64,000 nt of DNA. Source: Bacteroidota bacterium (GTDB lineage: Bacteria; Bacteroidota; Bacteroidia; AKYH767-A; 2013-40CM-41-45). Below the pieces are notes generated by a model. That model did no database searches, was not told the origin of the DNA, and saw only the letters and a list, made by a program, of their open reading frames with translations. Below, piece after piece: positions 17,455-26,089 of this stretch. The position numbers were made by a program, and so were the translations under genes. The stretch is from NCBI GenBank assembly GCA_016721305.1, contig JADKIH010000017.1, forward strand, positions 7,383 to 71,382, given 5' to 3'. Numbering within the stretch: position 1 is the first letter of the stretch; every line of letters starts with the position of its first letter.

Positions 17455-17709
17455 TTATTTTAAATGATTCACATGAATAGCCAACTCAGATTTTAAGTTA
17501 GCCGCTTTGTTTTTGTGAATCACACTTTTCTTAGCAAGACGATCCAACATTGTAGCAAGCTTCGGCAATTGAGCGACAGCTTCTTTCTTATCAGTTACCG
17601 AACGGAATGTTTTGATTGCATTACGTACAGTTTTTGCCTGATAACGATTACGATCTTTTTTAGCTTCGTTGCTGCGGATACGCTTTTGTGACGATTTATG
17701 ATTTGCCAT
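17455..17709 (-). CDS. rpsT: 30S ribosomal protein S20
   Basis: 84 residues from ATG at 17707-17709 ([21 protein letters not shown]); the open frame extends upstream but only the internal Met fits the family. S20 binds the 5' domain of 16S rRNA. Lys-rich helices, with [11 protein letters not shown] and [17 protein letters not shown] as conserved blocks. Monocistronic, with its own promoter (17750-17779) and terminator. Confidence 0.96.
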   Translation of the reverse strand: MANHKSSQKRIRSNEAKKDRNRYQAKTVRNAIKTFRSVTDKKEAVAQLPKLATMLDRLAKKSVIHKNKAANLKSELAIHVNHLK

Positions 17710-17749
17710 TGTAATGTTGTTTCTAAGTGGCCCATTAATTTTGGGGATG

Positions 17750-17779
17750 CAAATATACAAACTGAGCCGGACAAAACAA
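17750..17779 (-). promoter_or_regulatory. Predicted promoter of rpsT
   Basis: Minus strand TTG (17777-17779), 19-nt spacer, TATATTTG (17750-17757). Exact Bacteroidota consensus, 41 nt before the start codon. Confidence 0.7.
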
Positions 17780-17909
17780 GGATTTGTGAATGTTTTTCCT
17801 GAAAAAATCATTTTTGTAAAATATTGAAATTCAATTAGCTAACAATCAAGGGGATTGGCATTATCCTCATTTGGGTGCAAATTATTACTACTTTTATCCC
17901 CTTCATTTT

Positions 17910-19109
17910 ATGGTAAATCTTTCAAAAAACACCACTATCGGCGTCATCGGTGCCGGTACTATGGGAGCCGGAATAGCTCAGGTTTCCGCTTCGTCGGGGC
18001 ATCCAACCGTCCTTTTTGACGCAAATTCGGCTATGGTCGAAAAAGCCCGCACAAGCCTCAAAGCAACTTTCGCCAAACTTGTCGAAAAAGGAAAGTACTC
18101 GGCCGAACAAGCAGATGCTATTCTGGGTCGAATCGTTTTTGCGGACTCTCTCCAGGCGTTTTCATCGTGTGGACTCATCATCGAGGCCATCATCGAAAAT
18201 CTTGGGATCAAAAAAGAAGTCTTCACTTCTCTCGAAAAAATAGTAAGCGACGATTGTATTCTCGCCACCAACACTTCTTCGTTGTCGGTAACTTCCATCG
18301 CCGCTGCCTGTCGTCTGCCTCAACGTATCATCGGAATCCATTTCTTCAATCCGGCTCCTCTGATGCCGCTCGTTGAAGTGATTCCGGGAATTGCAACGGC
18401 AGCTGATCGTTCTGCTTCCGTAAAAACTTTGCTTACCTCTTGGGGTAAGTCAGCCGTTACGGTAAAAGATACGCCGGGCTTTATCGTCAATCGTGTTGCT
18501 CGCTCTTATTATGGGGAGTCAATTCGGATCTACGAAGAAAGCTGGGAAGGTGTGCCGCAAGGAATCGACGGCTTCGCTACCATCGATCTCGCTCTTAAAA
18601 CAGCAGGCGGATTTAAAATGGGTCCGTTCGAATTAATGGACATGATCGGTAACGATATTAATTTCACCGTCACAGAAACCGTTTGGACGCAATTCTTTTA
18701 CGATGCGCGTTTCAAACCTTCGCTCACTCAAGAGCGTTTGTTCGAAGCGGGACGTTTCGGGAAAAAATCCGGAGCCGGTTATTATGATTATTCGGCAAAT
18801 GCCACCTCGCCAAAACCTTTAACGGATTCTTCTCTTCAACAAAAAATATTTCGTCGGGTAATTGCCATGCTCATCAATGAAGCTGTAGATGCGCTTTATC
18901 TGAATGTCGCTTCACGCGATGATTTGGATCTGGCAATGATGAAAGGCGTAAATTATCCGAAAGGTCTCCTTCAGTGGTGCGATGAAATTGGAGCGAAAGA
19001 AATTCTCCAAACGCTGACGGATCTTCACAACACATATTTGGAAGAAAGATATCGTCCTTCCGTTCTGCTCCGTAAAATGGCTGCTGAAGGCAAAAAATTC
19101 TATTCTTAA
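17910..19109 (+). CDS. paaH: 3-hydroxyacyl-CoA dehydrogenase, PaaH type
   Basis: 399 residues from ATG at 17910 (MVNLSKNTTIGVIGAGTMGAG). Oxidises a 3-hydroxyacyl-CoA with NAD; in phenylacetate degradation this is 3-hydroxyadipyl-CoA to 3-oxoadipyl-CoA. Rossmann motif IGVIGAGTMGAGIAQ; catalytic His/Glu region IGIHFFNPAPLMPLVEVIPG; TPGFIVNRVARSYYGE; then two C-terminal 3HCDH domains, the second with AMMKGVNYPKGLLQW. It starts a tight plus-strand run with the HerA-like gene (15-nt gap), paaI (1 nt) and paaJ (15 nt). The assignment as PaaH rests on that context; the fold alone fits any such dehydrogenase. Confidence 0.88.
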   Translation: MVNLSKNTTIGVIGAGTMGAGIAQVSASSGHPTVLFDANSAMVEKARTSLKATFAKLVEKGKYSAEQADAILGRIVFADSLQAFSSCGLIIEAIIENLGIKKEVFTSLEKIVSDDCILATNTSSLSVTSIAAACRLPQRIIGIHFFNPAPLMPLVEVIPGIATAADRSASVKTLLTSWGKSAVTVKDTPGFIVNRVARSYYGESIRIYEESWEGVPQGIDGFATIDLALKTAGGFKMGPFELMDMIGNDINFTVTETVWTQFFYDARFKPSLTQERLFEAGRFGKKSGAGYYDYSANATSPKPLTDSSLQQKIFRRVIAMLINEAVDALYLNVASRDDLDLAMMKGVNYPKGLLQWCDEIGAKEILQTLTDLHNTYLEERYRPSVLLRKMAAEGKKFYS

Positions 19110-19124
19110 TCAACACAATATATC

Positions 19125-20651
19125 ATGTCTTCATCCGAAGATTTTAAAAAAGCCATCGACGCCGGATTTAATTTCTCAGGCGATTCAATTCTCCTTGGAA
19201 CGGCGATGTACGACAAGACAGCCGTGGAAAAAACTCCGGTGCGTCTTCCGCTTTCCATGGTTAATCGTCATGGTTTAATTGCCGGCGCAACAGGAACCGG
19301 AAAAACAAAAACGATTCAGCATCTCGCCGAATCACTCTCTGCAAAGGGCGTGAGCGTTTTGCTTATGGATATAAAAGGCGATCTCAGTGGTATAGCTCGT
19401 CCGGGAACGGAAAATCCTAAAATCACTGAACGTATTCAGAAAATCGGTGCCGAATGGAAACCTACTCAGGTGCCGGTTGAGCTAATGTCTATCAGCAATG
19501 AAAAGGGTTTGCGTCTTCGTGCTACGGTTTCTGAATTCGGTCCCGTGCTGCTCTCGAAAATATTAGAGCTAAACGAAAATCAGCAAGGTGCTGTAACCAT
19601 CGTTTTTAAATTCTGCGACGATCATCAGATGCCGTTACTCGACATCAAAGATTTTCGCGAAGCGTTACGCTATGTGACGAGCGAAGGCAAAGCTCAAATA
19701 AAAGAATACGGATCTATCAGCCCGGCAACAAGCGGTGTGATCATGCGTAAGTTGCTTGAACTCGAACAACAAGGAGCCGATAATTTCTTCGGTGAAAAAT
19801 CGTTCGAAGTAAATGATCTTCTTAGAAAAGATAATAATGGCTTTGGTTACATCAATGTGATTCGCTTGTGCGATATGCAGGATAAGCCGAAACTATTTTC
19901 CACTTTCATGCTTTGTCTGCTTGCCGAAGTGTATGCGAAATTCCCTGAGTTAGGCGATCGTGCACAACCAAAGCTAGCTATCTTCATCGACGAAGCGCAT
20001 CTCATCTTCCGCGAAGCAACAAAGGCTTTGATGGATCAGATGGAAACCGTCATCAAACTCATTCGCTCTAAAGGTGTCGGTGTTTATTTCTGCACTCAGA
20101 TTCCCGGCGATATTCCTGATAATATTCTTAGTCAGCTCGGATCTAAATTCCAGCATGCCATGCGTGCCTTCACGGCAAAAGATCGTACAAGTATTAAGCT
20201 GGTAGCGCAGAATTATCCGGAGACAGCTTTTTATAAGACCGAATCGCTTCTCACGGAAATGGGAATCGGCGAGGCTCTCGTTGCCGTGCTCGACGAAAAG
20301 GGTACCCCAGCACCGCTAGCTCATACATTGTTATTTCCTCCGACAACGCGAATGGATATTCTCACACCTGAAGAACAGGATCAAATTGTGAAGTCATCGT
20401 CCATTGCCGCTGCTTATAATGAAGAAATTGATCGAATGAGTGCATATGAAATGCTCACGAAGAAAATTTCTGCTCCTGCATCAGAGGAAGAAGCTCCGTC
20501 AACTTCCAAAAAAACCGTCGTAAAGGAAGACGACGGAGGAATCGATATCGCAGGAACAATAAAGGCGGTCTCAAAAAATCCGATCGTAAAGCAAGTTGTT
20601 CGCGATTTCTCCCGCGGACTGCTCGGAATGTTATTTGGTAAATCAAGATAA
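19125..20651 (+). CDS. HerA-like ATPase (DUF853 / YjgR type)
   Basis: A 508-residue FtsK/HerA-class P-loop ATPase. Walker A is GATGTGKTKTIQ with the family sequence LLMDIKGDLSGIARPG just after it; Walker B is KLAIFIDEAHLIF; an arginine-finger-like region follows in LIRSKGVGVYFCTQIPGDIP. The C-terminal ~60 residues are acidic and low-complexity before a basic end. The E. coli homologue YjgR is uncharacterised; relatives are DNA translocases. It sits between paaH and paaI with gaps of 15 nt and 1 nt, so it is cotranscribed with phenylacetate genes even though no metabolic role is evident. Confidence 0.9.
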   Translation: MSSSEDFKKAIDAGFNFSGDSILLGTAMYDKTAVEKTPVRLPLSMVNRHGLIAGATGTGKTKTIQHLAESLSAKGVSVLLMDIKGDLSGIARPGTENPKITERIQKIGAEWKPTQVPVELMSISNEKGLRLRATVSEFGPVLLSKILELNENQQGAVTIVFKFCDDHQMPLLDIKDFREALRYVTSEGKAQIKEYGSISPATSGVIMRKLLELEQQGADNFFGEKSFEVNDLLRKDNNGFGYINVIRLCDMQDKPKLFSTFMLCLLAEVYAKFPELGDRAQPKLAIFIDEAHLIFREATKALMDQMETVIKLIRSKGVGVYFCTQIPGDIPDNILSQLGSKFQHAMRAFTAKDRTSIKLVAQNYPETAFYKTESLLTEMGIGEALVAVLDEKGTPAPLAHTLLFPPTTRMDILTPEEQDQIVKSSSIAAAYNEEIDRMSAYEMLTKKISAPASEEEAPSTSKKTVVKEDDGGIDIAGTIKAVSKNPIVKQVVRDFSRGLLGMLFGKSR

Positions 20652-20652
20652 A

Positions 20653-21075
20653 ATGTCAGAAGAAACCGTTGCCACGAAAGTGGTCGATAAAATGTACAAT
20701 AACGACTGGTTCAGTCAGTGGCTCGGAATTGAACGAGTGCTTGTCGAGCCGGGTAAAAGCATTTTGCGAATGAAAATTCGAAAAGAAATGCTCAATGGTT
20801 TTGCTATCGCTCACGGTGGAATTACTTATTCGCTTGCCGATAGTGCTTTGGCATTTGCTTCAAACAGCCACGGACGAATGGCAGTGTCCATCGAAACAAG
20901 TATTTCACATACTCAGTCATTGCGTGAAGGCGATGAAATTATAGCCGAAGCGGAAGAAATTTCCTGCACTGAAAAAATCGGCGTCTATTATATTACTATC
21001 AAAAAAGTCTCAGGAGAAAAAGTGGCATTGTTCAAAGGAACAGTCTACCGTACTTCTAAAAACTGGGATGTTTAA
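20653..21075 (+). CDS. paaI: PaaI-type hydroxyphenylacetyl-CoA thioesterase
   Basis: 140 residues from ATG at 20653 (MSEETVATKVVDKMYNNDWF), one base after the HerA-like stop. Hot-dog thioesterase that rescues CoA from dead-end (hydroxy)phenylacetyl-CoA products. The PaaI hallmark is AIAHGGITYSLADSALAFASNSHG, with the active-site Asp, followed by TSISHTQSLREGDEI and the C-terminal VALFKGTVYRTSKNW. Length fits. Flanked by paaJ. Confidence 0.92.
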   Translation: MSEETVATKVVDKMYNNDWFSQWLGIERVLVEPGKSILRMKIRKEMLNGFAIAHGGITYSLADSALAFASNSHGRMAVSIETSISHTQSLREGDEIIAEAEEISCTEKIGVYYITIKKVSGEKVALFKGTVYRTSKNWDV

Positions 21076-21090
21076 TCAATTCGCAAACTT

Positions 21091-22296
21091 ATGAACTCAG
21101 CATACATCGTTGACTTTATCCGCACTCCGATCGGGAGTTTCGGAGGAACTTTAGCCGCTGTTCGCACCGACGATTTAGCCGTCGTTGTTTTAAAAGAAAT
21201 TATGCGTCGTAATCCGAATGTCGATTTTACTCAGGTGGCCGACGTAATTCTCGGTTGTGCCAATCAGGCGGGCGAGGATAATCGGAACGTAGCTCGTATG
21301 GCTTCAATAATGGCCGGACTTCCAATCAATGTTCCGGGCGAAACTGTCAATCGCCTATGTGCTTCGGGCTTATCAGCTGCGATCAATGCTGCACGAATGA
21401 TCATGGTTGGTGAAGGGGAACTAGCTATCGCCGACGGAATAGAAAATATGACACGTGGTCCGTGGGTGATTTCAAAAACATCTACAGCTTATGGTCGTGA
21501 TGCACAAATGTTCGATAGTAGTTTCGGATGGCGTTTTGTGAATCCAAAAATGAAAGAACAATTCGGCGTTGATGCCATGGGCGAAACGGCTGAAAATCTT
21601 TCCGACCGCGATTCTATCAATCGCCTCGATCAGGATAATTTTTCTCTTCGCAGTCAGATGAAAGCAAAAGCAGCTTTTGAAAAAGGTCGTTTTAAAAAGG
21701 AAATTGTCGCTGTTGAAATTCCTCAGAAGAAAGGTGAAGTGAAATTGTTCGACAAAGACGAGTTCATGAAACCGGATTCTACCATCGAAGGACTTTCAAA
21801 ATTGAAACCAAGCTTCCGTAAAGACGGAACAGTTACAGCCGGTAATGCATCGGGCTTAAACGATGGTTCTGCAGCTCTATTAATCGCTTCAGAAAAAGCA
21901 ATCAAACAATATTCGCTCAAACCTCTTGCAAGAATTGTTTCATCAGGTGTAGTAGGAGTAGAGCCTCGCATTATGGGAATCGGTCCGGTAGAAGCAGCTA
22001 ATCTTGCTCTTCGACGTGCAGGTCTTACCTGGGATCAGGTTGATGTAATCGAACTGAACGAGGCCTTCGCCGCTCAATCGCTGGCTTGTATCCGCAGTTG
22101 GGGATTGAAAGACGACGATGCGCGAATTAATCCCAACGGTGGCGCAATTGCACTCGGACATCCGCTCGGTATGAGTGGTGCTCGTATCCTTGGATCGGCT
22201 GCATTGGAATTGCACGAACAAAATAAAAAGTACGCCGTTGCTACAATGTGCATCGGTGTCGGACAAGGTTATGCCGTAGTAATCGAACGTGCCTAA
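21091..22296 (+). CDS. paaJ: 3-oxoadipyl-CoA/3-oxo-5,6-dehydrosuberyl-CoA thiolase
   Basis: A 401-residue thiolase that releases acetyl-CoA (and succinyl-CoA) at the end of the phenylacetate and beta-ketoadipate routes. Nucleophile Cys in VNRLCASGLSAAINAA, His in GGAIALGHPLGMSGAR, second Cys in ATMCIGVGQGYAVVIE. The sequence FIRTPIGSFGGTLAAVRTDDLA and the alignment of the tail fit PcaF/PaaJ. Its stop is followed at once by CGCAACTCGC repeats. Confidence 0.93.
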   Translation: MNSAYIVDFIRTPIGSFGGTLAAVRTDDLAVVVLKEIMRRNPNVDFTQVADVILGCANQAGEDNRNVARMASIMAGLPINVPGETVNRLCASGLSAAINAARMIMVGEGELAIADGIENMTRGPWVISKTSTAYGRDAQMFDSSFGWRFVNPKMKEQFGVDAMGETAENLSDRDSINRLDQDNFSLRSQMKAKAAFEKGRFKKEIVAVEIPQKKGEVKLFDKDEFMKPDSTIEGLSKLKPSFRKDGTVTAGNASGLNDGSAALLIASEKAIKQYSLKPLARIVSSGVVGVEPRIMGIGPVEAANLALRRAGLTWDQVDVIELNEAFAAQSLACIRSWGLKDDDARINPNGGAIALGHPLGMSGARILGSAALELHEQNKKYAVATMCIGVGQGYAVVIERA

Positions 22297-22368
22297 CTCG
22301 CAACTCGCAACCCGCAACCCGCAACTCGCACTCGCACTCGTAACTCGCAACCCGCAACTCGCAACCAT
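22296..22368. repeat. AACTCGCAACCCGC word repeat
   Basis: Seven to eight head-to-tail copies of the ~9-mer (A)CTCGCAAC/CCCGCAAC between paaJ and the paaY-like gene. Reverse-complement words lie at 2895-3040. Confidence 0.85.
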
Positions 22369-22375
22369 CTTTCTC

Positions 22376-22969
22376 ATGGCAAATATTTTTGAATTCAACG
22401 GTTATCGCCCTGTCGTACATGAATCGTCATTCGTGCATCCTAATGCAACGGTGACAGGAAATGTGATCATCGGAAAGAATGTGTACATCGGCCCGGGAGC
22501 TGCTATTCGCGGTGATTGGGGCGAAATTATCATCAGCGATGGTTGTAATGTACAGGAGAATTGCACGATTCACATGTTCCCCGGAACAACGGTGTTATTG
22601 AAGGAAGATGCGCATATTGGTCATGGCGCTATTATCCATGGTGGCACAATTGGTAAAAATGTTTTAGTTGGAATGAATGCTGTTATCATGGATAATGTGA
22701 TTGTCGGTGATAATTGCATCATTGGTGCTCTGACATTTGTACCTGACGGAATGGAAATTCCGGAGAAAAAAATTGTTGTCGGAAATCCGGCCAAAATCAT
22801 CAAAGACGTAAGTGATCAAATGATCGAATGGAAATCGATGGGAACGCAATTGTATAAAGAGCTTCCCGGAGAAATGCATCGTACATTCAAAGCATGCGAA
22901 CCTTTGCGTGAAGTTCCTGCTAATCGCCCGAAGCAGGCCGATATTTATAAAACTTTCAAAAAGCAATAA
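22376..22969 (+). CDS. paaY: PaaY-like hexapeptide-repeat protein (gamma carbonic anhydrase fold)
   Basis: 197 residues from ATG at 22376 (MANIFEFNGYRPVVHESSF). A left-handed beta-helix built of hexapeptide repeats (NATVTGNVIIGKNVYIGPGAAIRGDWG, then AHIGHGAIIHGGTIGKNVLVGMNAVI), with the zinc-type histidines of the gamma carbonic anhydrase family (IHMFPG, HIGHGAIIHG). PaaY is a thioesterase or accessory of phenylacetate catabolism, and the C-terminal region (ELPGEMHRTFKACEPLREV) matches PaaY rather than generic YrdA proteins. The upstream open frame to 22289 only reads repeat DNA. Confidence 0.88.
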   Translation: MANIFEFNGYRPVVHESSFVHPNATVTGNVIIGKNVYIGPGAAIRGDWGEIIISDGCNVQENCTIHMFPGTTVLLKEDAHIGHGAIIHGGTIGKNVLVGMNAVIMDNVIVGDNCIIGALTFVPDGMEIPEKKIVVGNPAKIIKDVSDQMIEWKSMGTQLYKELPGEMHRTFKACEPLREVPANRPKQADIYKTFKKQ

Positions 22970-22972
22970 GCA

Positions 22973-23776
22973 ATGTGCGGAAGATATGTCGTTGTGAGTT
23001 CGGTAGAAGTGATTGAGAAGCGATTCAACGTCACCGTTCCTGAACTTCCATTGAACATTATTCCGAATTATAATCTCGGTCCGGGAATGATGGCGCCTGT
23101 GATAACGAGTGCAAATCCTAATCAGGTCAGCTTTTTGCAATTTGGACTCACACCTGTTTGGGCGAAGAAGAAAATGTATCTCTTTAATGCCCGAGCCGAA
23201 GGTGATGGCAATCCGAGCGACGATCCGAATTATACCGGCGGCAAAGGAATTATTTCTAAGCCGTCATTTAAGCGCGCCATTCGTTCGCAGCGATGTTTAG
23301 TCATTGCCGATGCATTTTACGAAGGACCGAAAGGCGAAGGTTTAAGCAAGCCTTATCTCGCATACTTACGCAATCATCAGCGACCATTTGCTTTCGCCGG
23401 TATCTGGGAAAGCTGGACAAATCCGGAAACAGGAGCGATCAGTCAGTCGTTCGCCATAATTACCACTGTCGCCAACGAGTTGATGCAAAAAATCGGACAT
23501 CATCGTTCGCCCGTTATTCTGCATCGCCACGACGAATCACGCTGGTTGAAAGCTGAACACTTGAACGAAATTACCGGAATGCTCGAGCCTTTTCCTGCAG
23601 AAGAGATGAACGCTTATCCGGTAAATCCTGCTGTTAAAAATCCTCGCGCCAATGATAAAACGCTGGTGGAACCTCTTGGTGAGCGAGTACTTTCCGAGAC
23701 TGATGTCATCGTCAAAACCGATATCCGTTTGCAGGGCATGGGAGAGAGAAAGAAAAAGCCGGGCGAGACCCACTGA
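22973..23776 (+). CDS. SRAP domain protein (HMCES/YedK, abasic-site protease)
   Basis: A 267-residue protein. Begins MCGRY, with Cys2 the residue that forms a thiazolidine link with abasic sites in single-stranded DNA. Also NARAE, KRAIRSQRCLVIADAFYE, a proline-rich FAFAGIWESW and the catalytic His-containing IGHHRSPVILHRHDESRWL. The last ~50 residues are a basic tail beyond the core. It lies 3 nt after the paaY-like gene and is probably cotranscribed, although its DNA-damage role has no obvious relation to phenylacetate breakdown. Confidence 0.93.
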   Translation: MCGRYVVVSSVEVIEKRFNVTVPELPLNIIPNYNLGPGMMAPVITSANPNQVSFLQFGLTPVWAKKKMYLFNARAEGDGNPSDDPNYTGGKGIISKPSFKRAIRSQRCLVIADAFYEGPKGEGLSKPYLAYLRNHQRPFAFAGIWESWTNPETGAISQSFAIITTVANELMQKIGHHRSPVILHRHDESRWLKAEHLNEITGMLEPFPAEEMNAYPVNPAVKNPRANDKTLVEPLGERVLSETDVIVKTDIRLQGMGERKKKPGETH

Positions 23777-23816
23777 TTTTAATTTTTCAATTGTAGAGAA
23801 TAGCTATATTTCAGCA

Positions 23817-24583
23817 ATGATTTTGAAGACATCTTTAATTTCCGTTCTGATCTTCCTGCTGCTTTTTTTCAGGAGTAATGCACAAATCGTTAATATAGAA
23901 TGTGAGCGAATCAAGACAGACACCACAGGCTGGTCGGGCGATACGAAGCTGGGTGTAAATCTCTTTAAAGATGTGAATTCCGGATTTACTTTTTTCAACG
24001 AATCGCATCTGCAATATAAAACTCCGCGAAACCTTTATTTGTTGAAAGCAGCCGGATATTTTACAGAATATAATTCCAAGCAGATTTCAAACGCCGCTTT
24101 TTGCATCTCAGGCATAATATGAAAATCACTCCCTGGTTAAGGATGGAGGAGTTTACCCAAATTCAGGATAATAAGATAACCGGCATTGATCTTCGGTATC
24201 TTCTTGGAGCAGGTCCGCGTTTTAAAATATTTCAAAAGGAGAAATCGGCAATGTACTTTGCTGCATTGCCAATGTTTGAATATGAAGAAGATCTTTATCC
24301 CGAAAAGCGAAAAGTGATTGAAAAGAATTTTCGCCTTTCAACATATCTCAGTCTTACATGGCAAGCGAATGCAATTCTGACTCTTGTGCATACAACATAC
24401 TACCAGCCTTTGCTCAGGAATATAAACGATTTCAAAATATTTTCAGAAAGCAAGTTACGTCTTTCAATTTCAAAGCATGCGGCTATTGAAATCGGGTATA
24501 GATTCATTTATGACAATGATCCGATCCCCGGAATTCCGGGATCAATTTATTATCTCGACAATTCGCTAAAATTTAGTTTTTAG
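23817..24583 (+). CDS. DUF481-family outer-membrane protein, frameshifted
   Basis: About 255 residues after repair, from ATG 23817. Signal peptide MILKTSLISVLIFLLLFFRSNAQ, then alternating strands typical of a small outer-membrane barrel, a conserved RFLHLRHNMKI segment and the GIDLRYLLGAGPRF signature, ending in the aromatic LKFSF of barrel proteins. A base seems to be missing near 24094, so the first frame stops at 24122 and the barrel continues in another frame. Function of the family unknown (linked to salt stress in some bacteria). It overlaps the convergent lipoprotein gene by 11 bp. Confidence 0.72.
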
Positions 24584-25366
24584 CATCGACGATTTGAGAG
24601 AGCCCGGCAAATTTTTCTTTGATCGGAATTTCACCCTTCATATCCGGCAGTGACTCGCCAAGTTTGAACAAGTTGATATGGCGCCCGAACGTGTTGTTGA
24701 TAGCAAAAGCAAAAGTAGTTGTATTGCCTTTTATGTCGGTGAAATCAATCGTATTGGAAAGTGGAGTAGTCAGACCAACGCAATCACCGCTGTAGCAAAT
24801 TTTGTAAGTTATAAATTGATCAAAGCCTTTGATTTTCCCCGAAGCGTCAAATTCAAAAATGACATTTGAGACGATGTTGGTGGAGCATCTACAAAATATT
24901 TTCCGGCGATCATTTGTTCATTCAGATAATAATCGAAATGCCATTCGTCTTTCGTAATCAATTCCGATTTTTTGAAGACTGAATTTACTTCTAATCCCGT
25001 CCACGCACTGTCAATTAAAACAAAGCTGCTATCCGGATTCAATAGAATGGAAAGATCGCCTTTGTTGCAGGCATTTTTAATGATCATAGTATCACCGCTT
25101 CTGCTCGTTCCAAACCGTGCGGTCTCAAAGCCGAAATTAATGTCAACGCTATCTTTATATGAGAAATTAAATTCATAACAATAAACCGGAATCGTCCCCG
25201 GCAAGCTATCCGAAATGTTGTCGAGAAAAGTCATGTTTACAAAATGACCATGAACCTCAATATTCTTCGTTTCAACCGGCCGATTCCCCGCACCACATCC
25301 CAAAATCCCTAGTCCAATAATCGAGTACAAGAAAACAATGATTCTATATTTCCCTAATTTCATCAA
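24573..25366 (-). CDS. Putative lipoprotein of unknown function, frameshifted
   Basis: About 264 residues after repair. Lipoprotein signal: a hydrophobic stretch IIVFLYSIIGLGIL followed by the lipobox-like GILGC (Cys24). The remainder is a beta-rich extracytoplasmic domain with no family I recognise. A missing base near 24870 (ACATCGTCTCAA) shifts from the frame ending LNLTLRGKSKALINL to one reading SNVIFEFDASGKIKGFDQF ... IVDAKN and stopping at 24573. The second frame continues the fold better and gives a sensible C-terminus. Confidence 0.62.
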
Positions 25367-25390
25367 ACAAGTTTTATTCAGCCTAAACTA

Positions 25391-25525
25391 TTTACCAATT
25401 ACCAATTACCAATTACCAATTACCAATTACCAATCTCTAATTACTAATTTCCAATCCCAAACGCCCACCCCTAGCCTAAGTAACAGTCAACTTACTACTT
25501 ACTACTTACAACTTACTACTTACTA
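25391..25525. repeat. CCAATTA and TTACTACTTAC word repeats
   Basis: Six head-to-tail copies of TACCAAT (25391-25435), degenerate versions to 25457, then TTACTACTTACTACTTACAACTT (25484-25522) up to the stop codon of the YfiR gene. Open frames here are repeat-derived. Confidence 0.85.
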
Positions 25526-26085
25526 ATAAACCTTCACCGCCAAATCATGCAACTGATGCGAAACCTTCAATCCTTGCGCCTTTAAATCTGTTTCGTTCAG
25601 TTCAAATGCTAATTTGTCGTTTCGGCTGACAATATTAATATTTGATCCTGCCGGAAACTTGACTTCTTCGGTAATGATGAGAACAGATTGTGATTTAAAT
25701 CGCTCTCTGATTTCTTTAATAGATTCAATCTTAGAAGAGGCAATGAAAATAATGCTGGATGATTGAATTGCATTCACGTTTTCAGCTTCGACAACGACGA
25801 ATTTATTGCCGTTCATTTCGCGTCCTTTCAGCATCGACATTAATTTACCTGTCAAATTATAATTGCCAAAATAGTGATGACGAATTGCTTGTTTGGATTA
25901 TTGGCTTCAGGCCATTCGATATGCTTGGTAAATGTGTAAATGAAAAGCGCTTTCAACGTAGCCTCGTCGCGTGAACTTTCCAATTGTGCATGTGATGCAG
26001 GAAGGAAAGTTAACAACAAGATTACGGCAAAGGATCTTCTCATCAATGAGAAAATACGATTACGGATGTTGAAAGTTAAATTCAA
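25523..26085 (-). CDS. YfiR-family (DUF4154) periplasmic protein, frameshifted
   Basis: About 173-187 residues depending on the start (MRRSFAVILLL, codon at 26041-26043, gives the better signal peptide ending HAQ). Family signature LKALFIYTFTKHIEWPEAN is seen, followed after repair by ITILGNYNLTGKLMSML and VNAIQSSSIIFIASS and a C-terminal FELNETDLKAQGLKVSHQL. A G is missing near 25868, so two overlapping frames are visible. YfiR of Pseudomonas restrains the diguanylate cyclase YfiN; in Bacteroidota the partner is often a histidine kinase. Here it follows the TonB receptor gene by 4 nt on the same strand. Confidence 0.82.
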
Positions 26086-26089
26086 ATTC

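Noticed and set aside
24573..26085. Considered that the lipoprotein and YfiR frame breaks are true pseudogenes
   Set aside because: Both breaks are repaired by one base and the pattern is shared with essential genes in this window, so sequence error is more likely.
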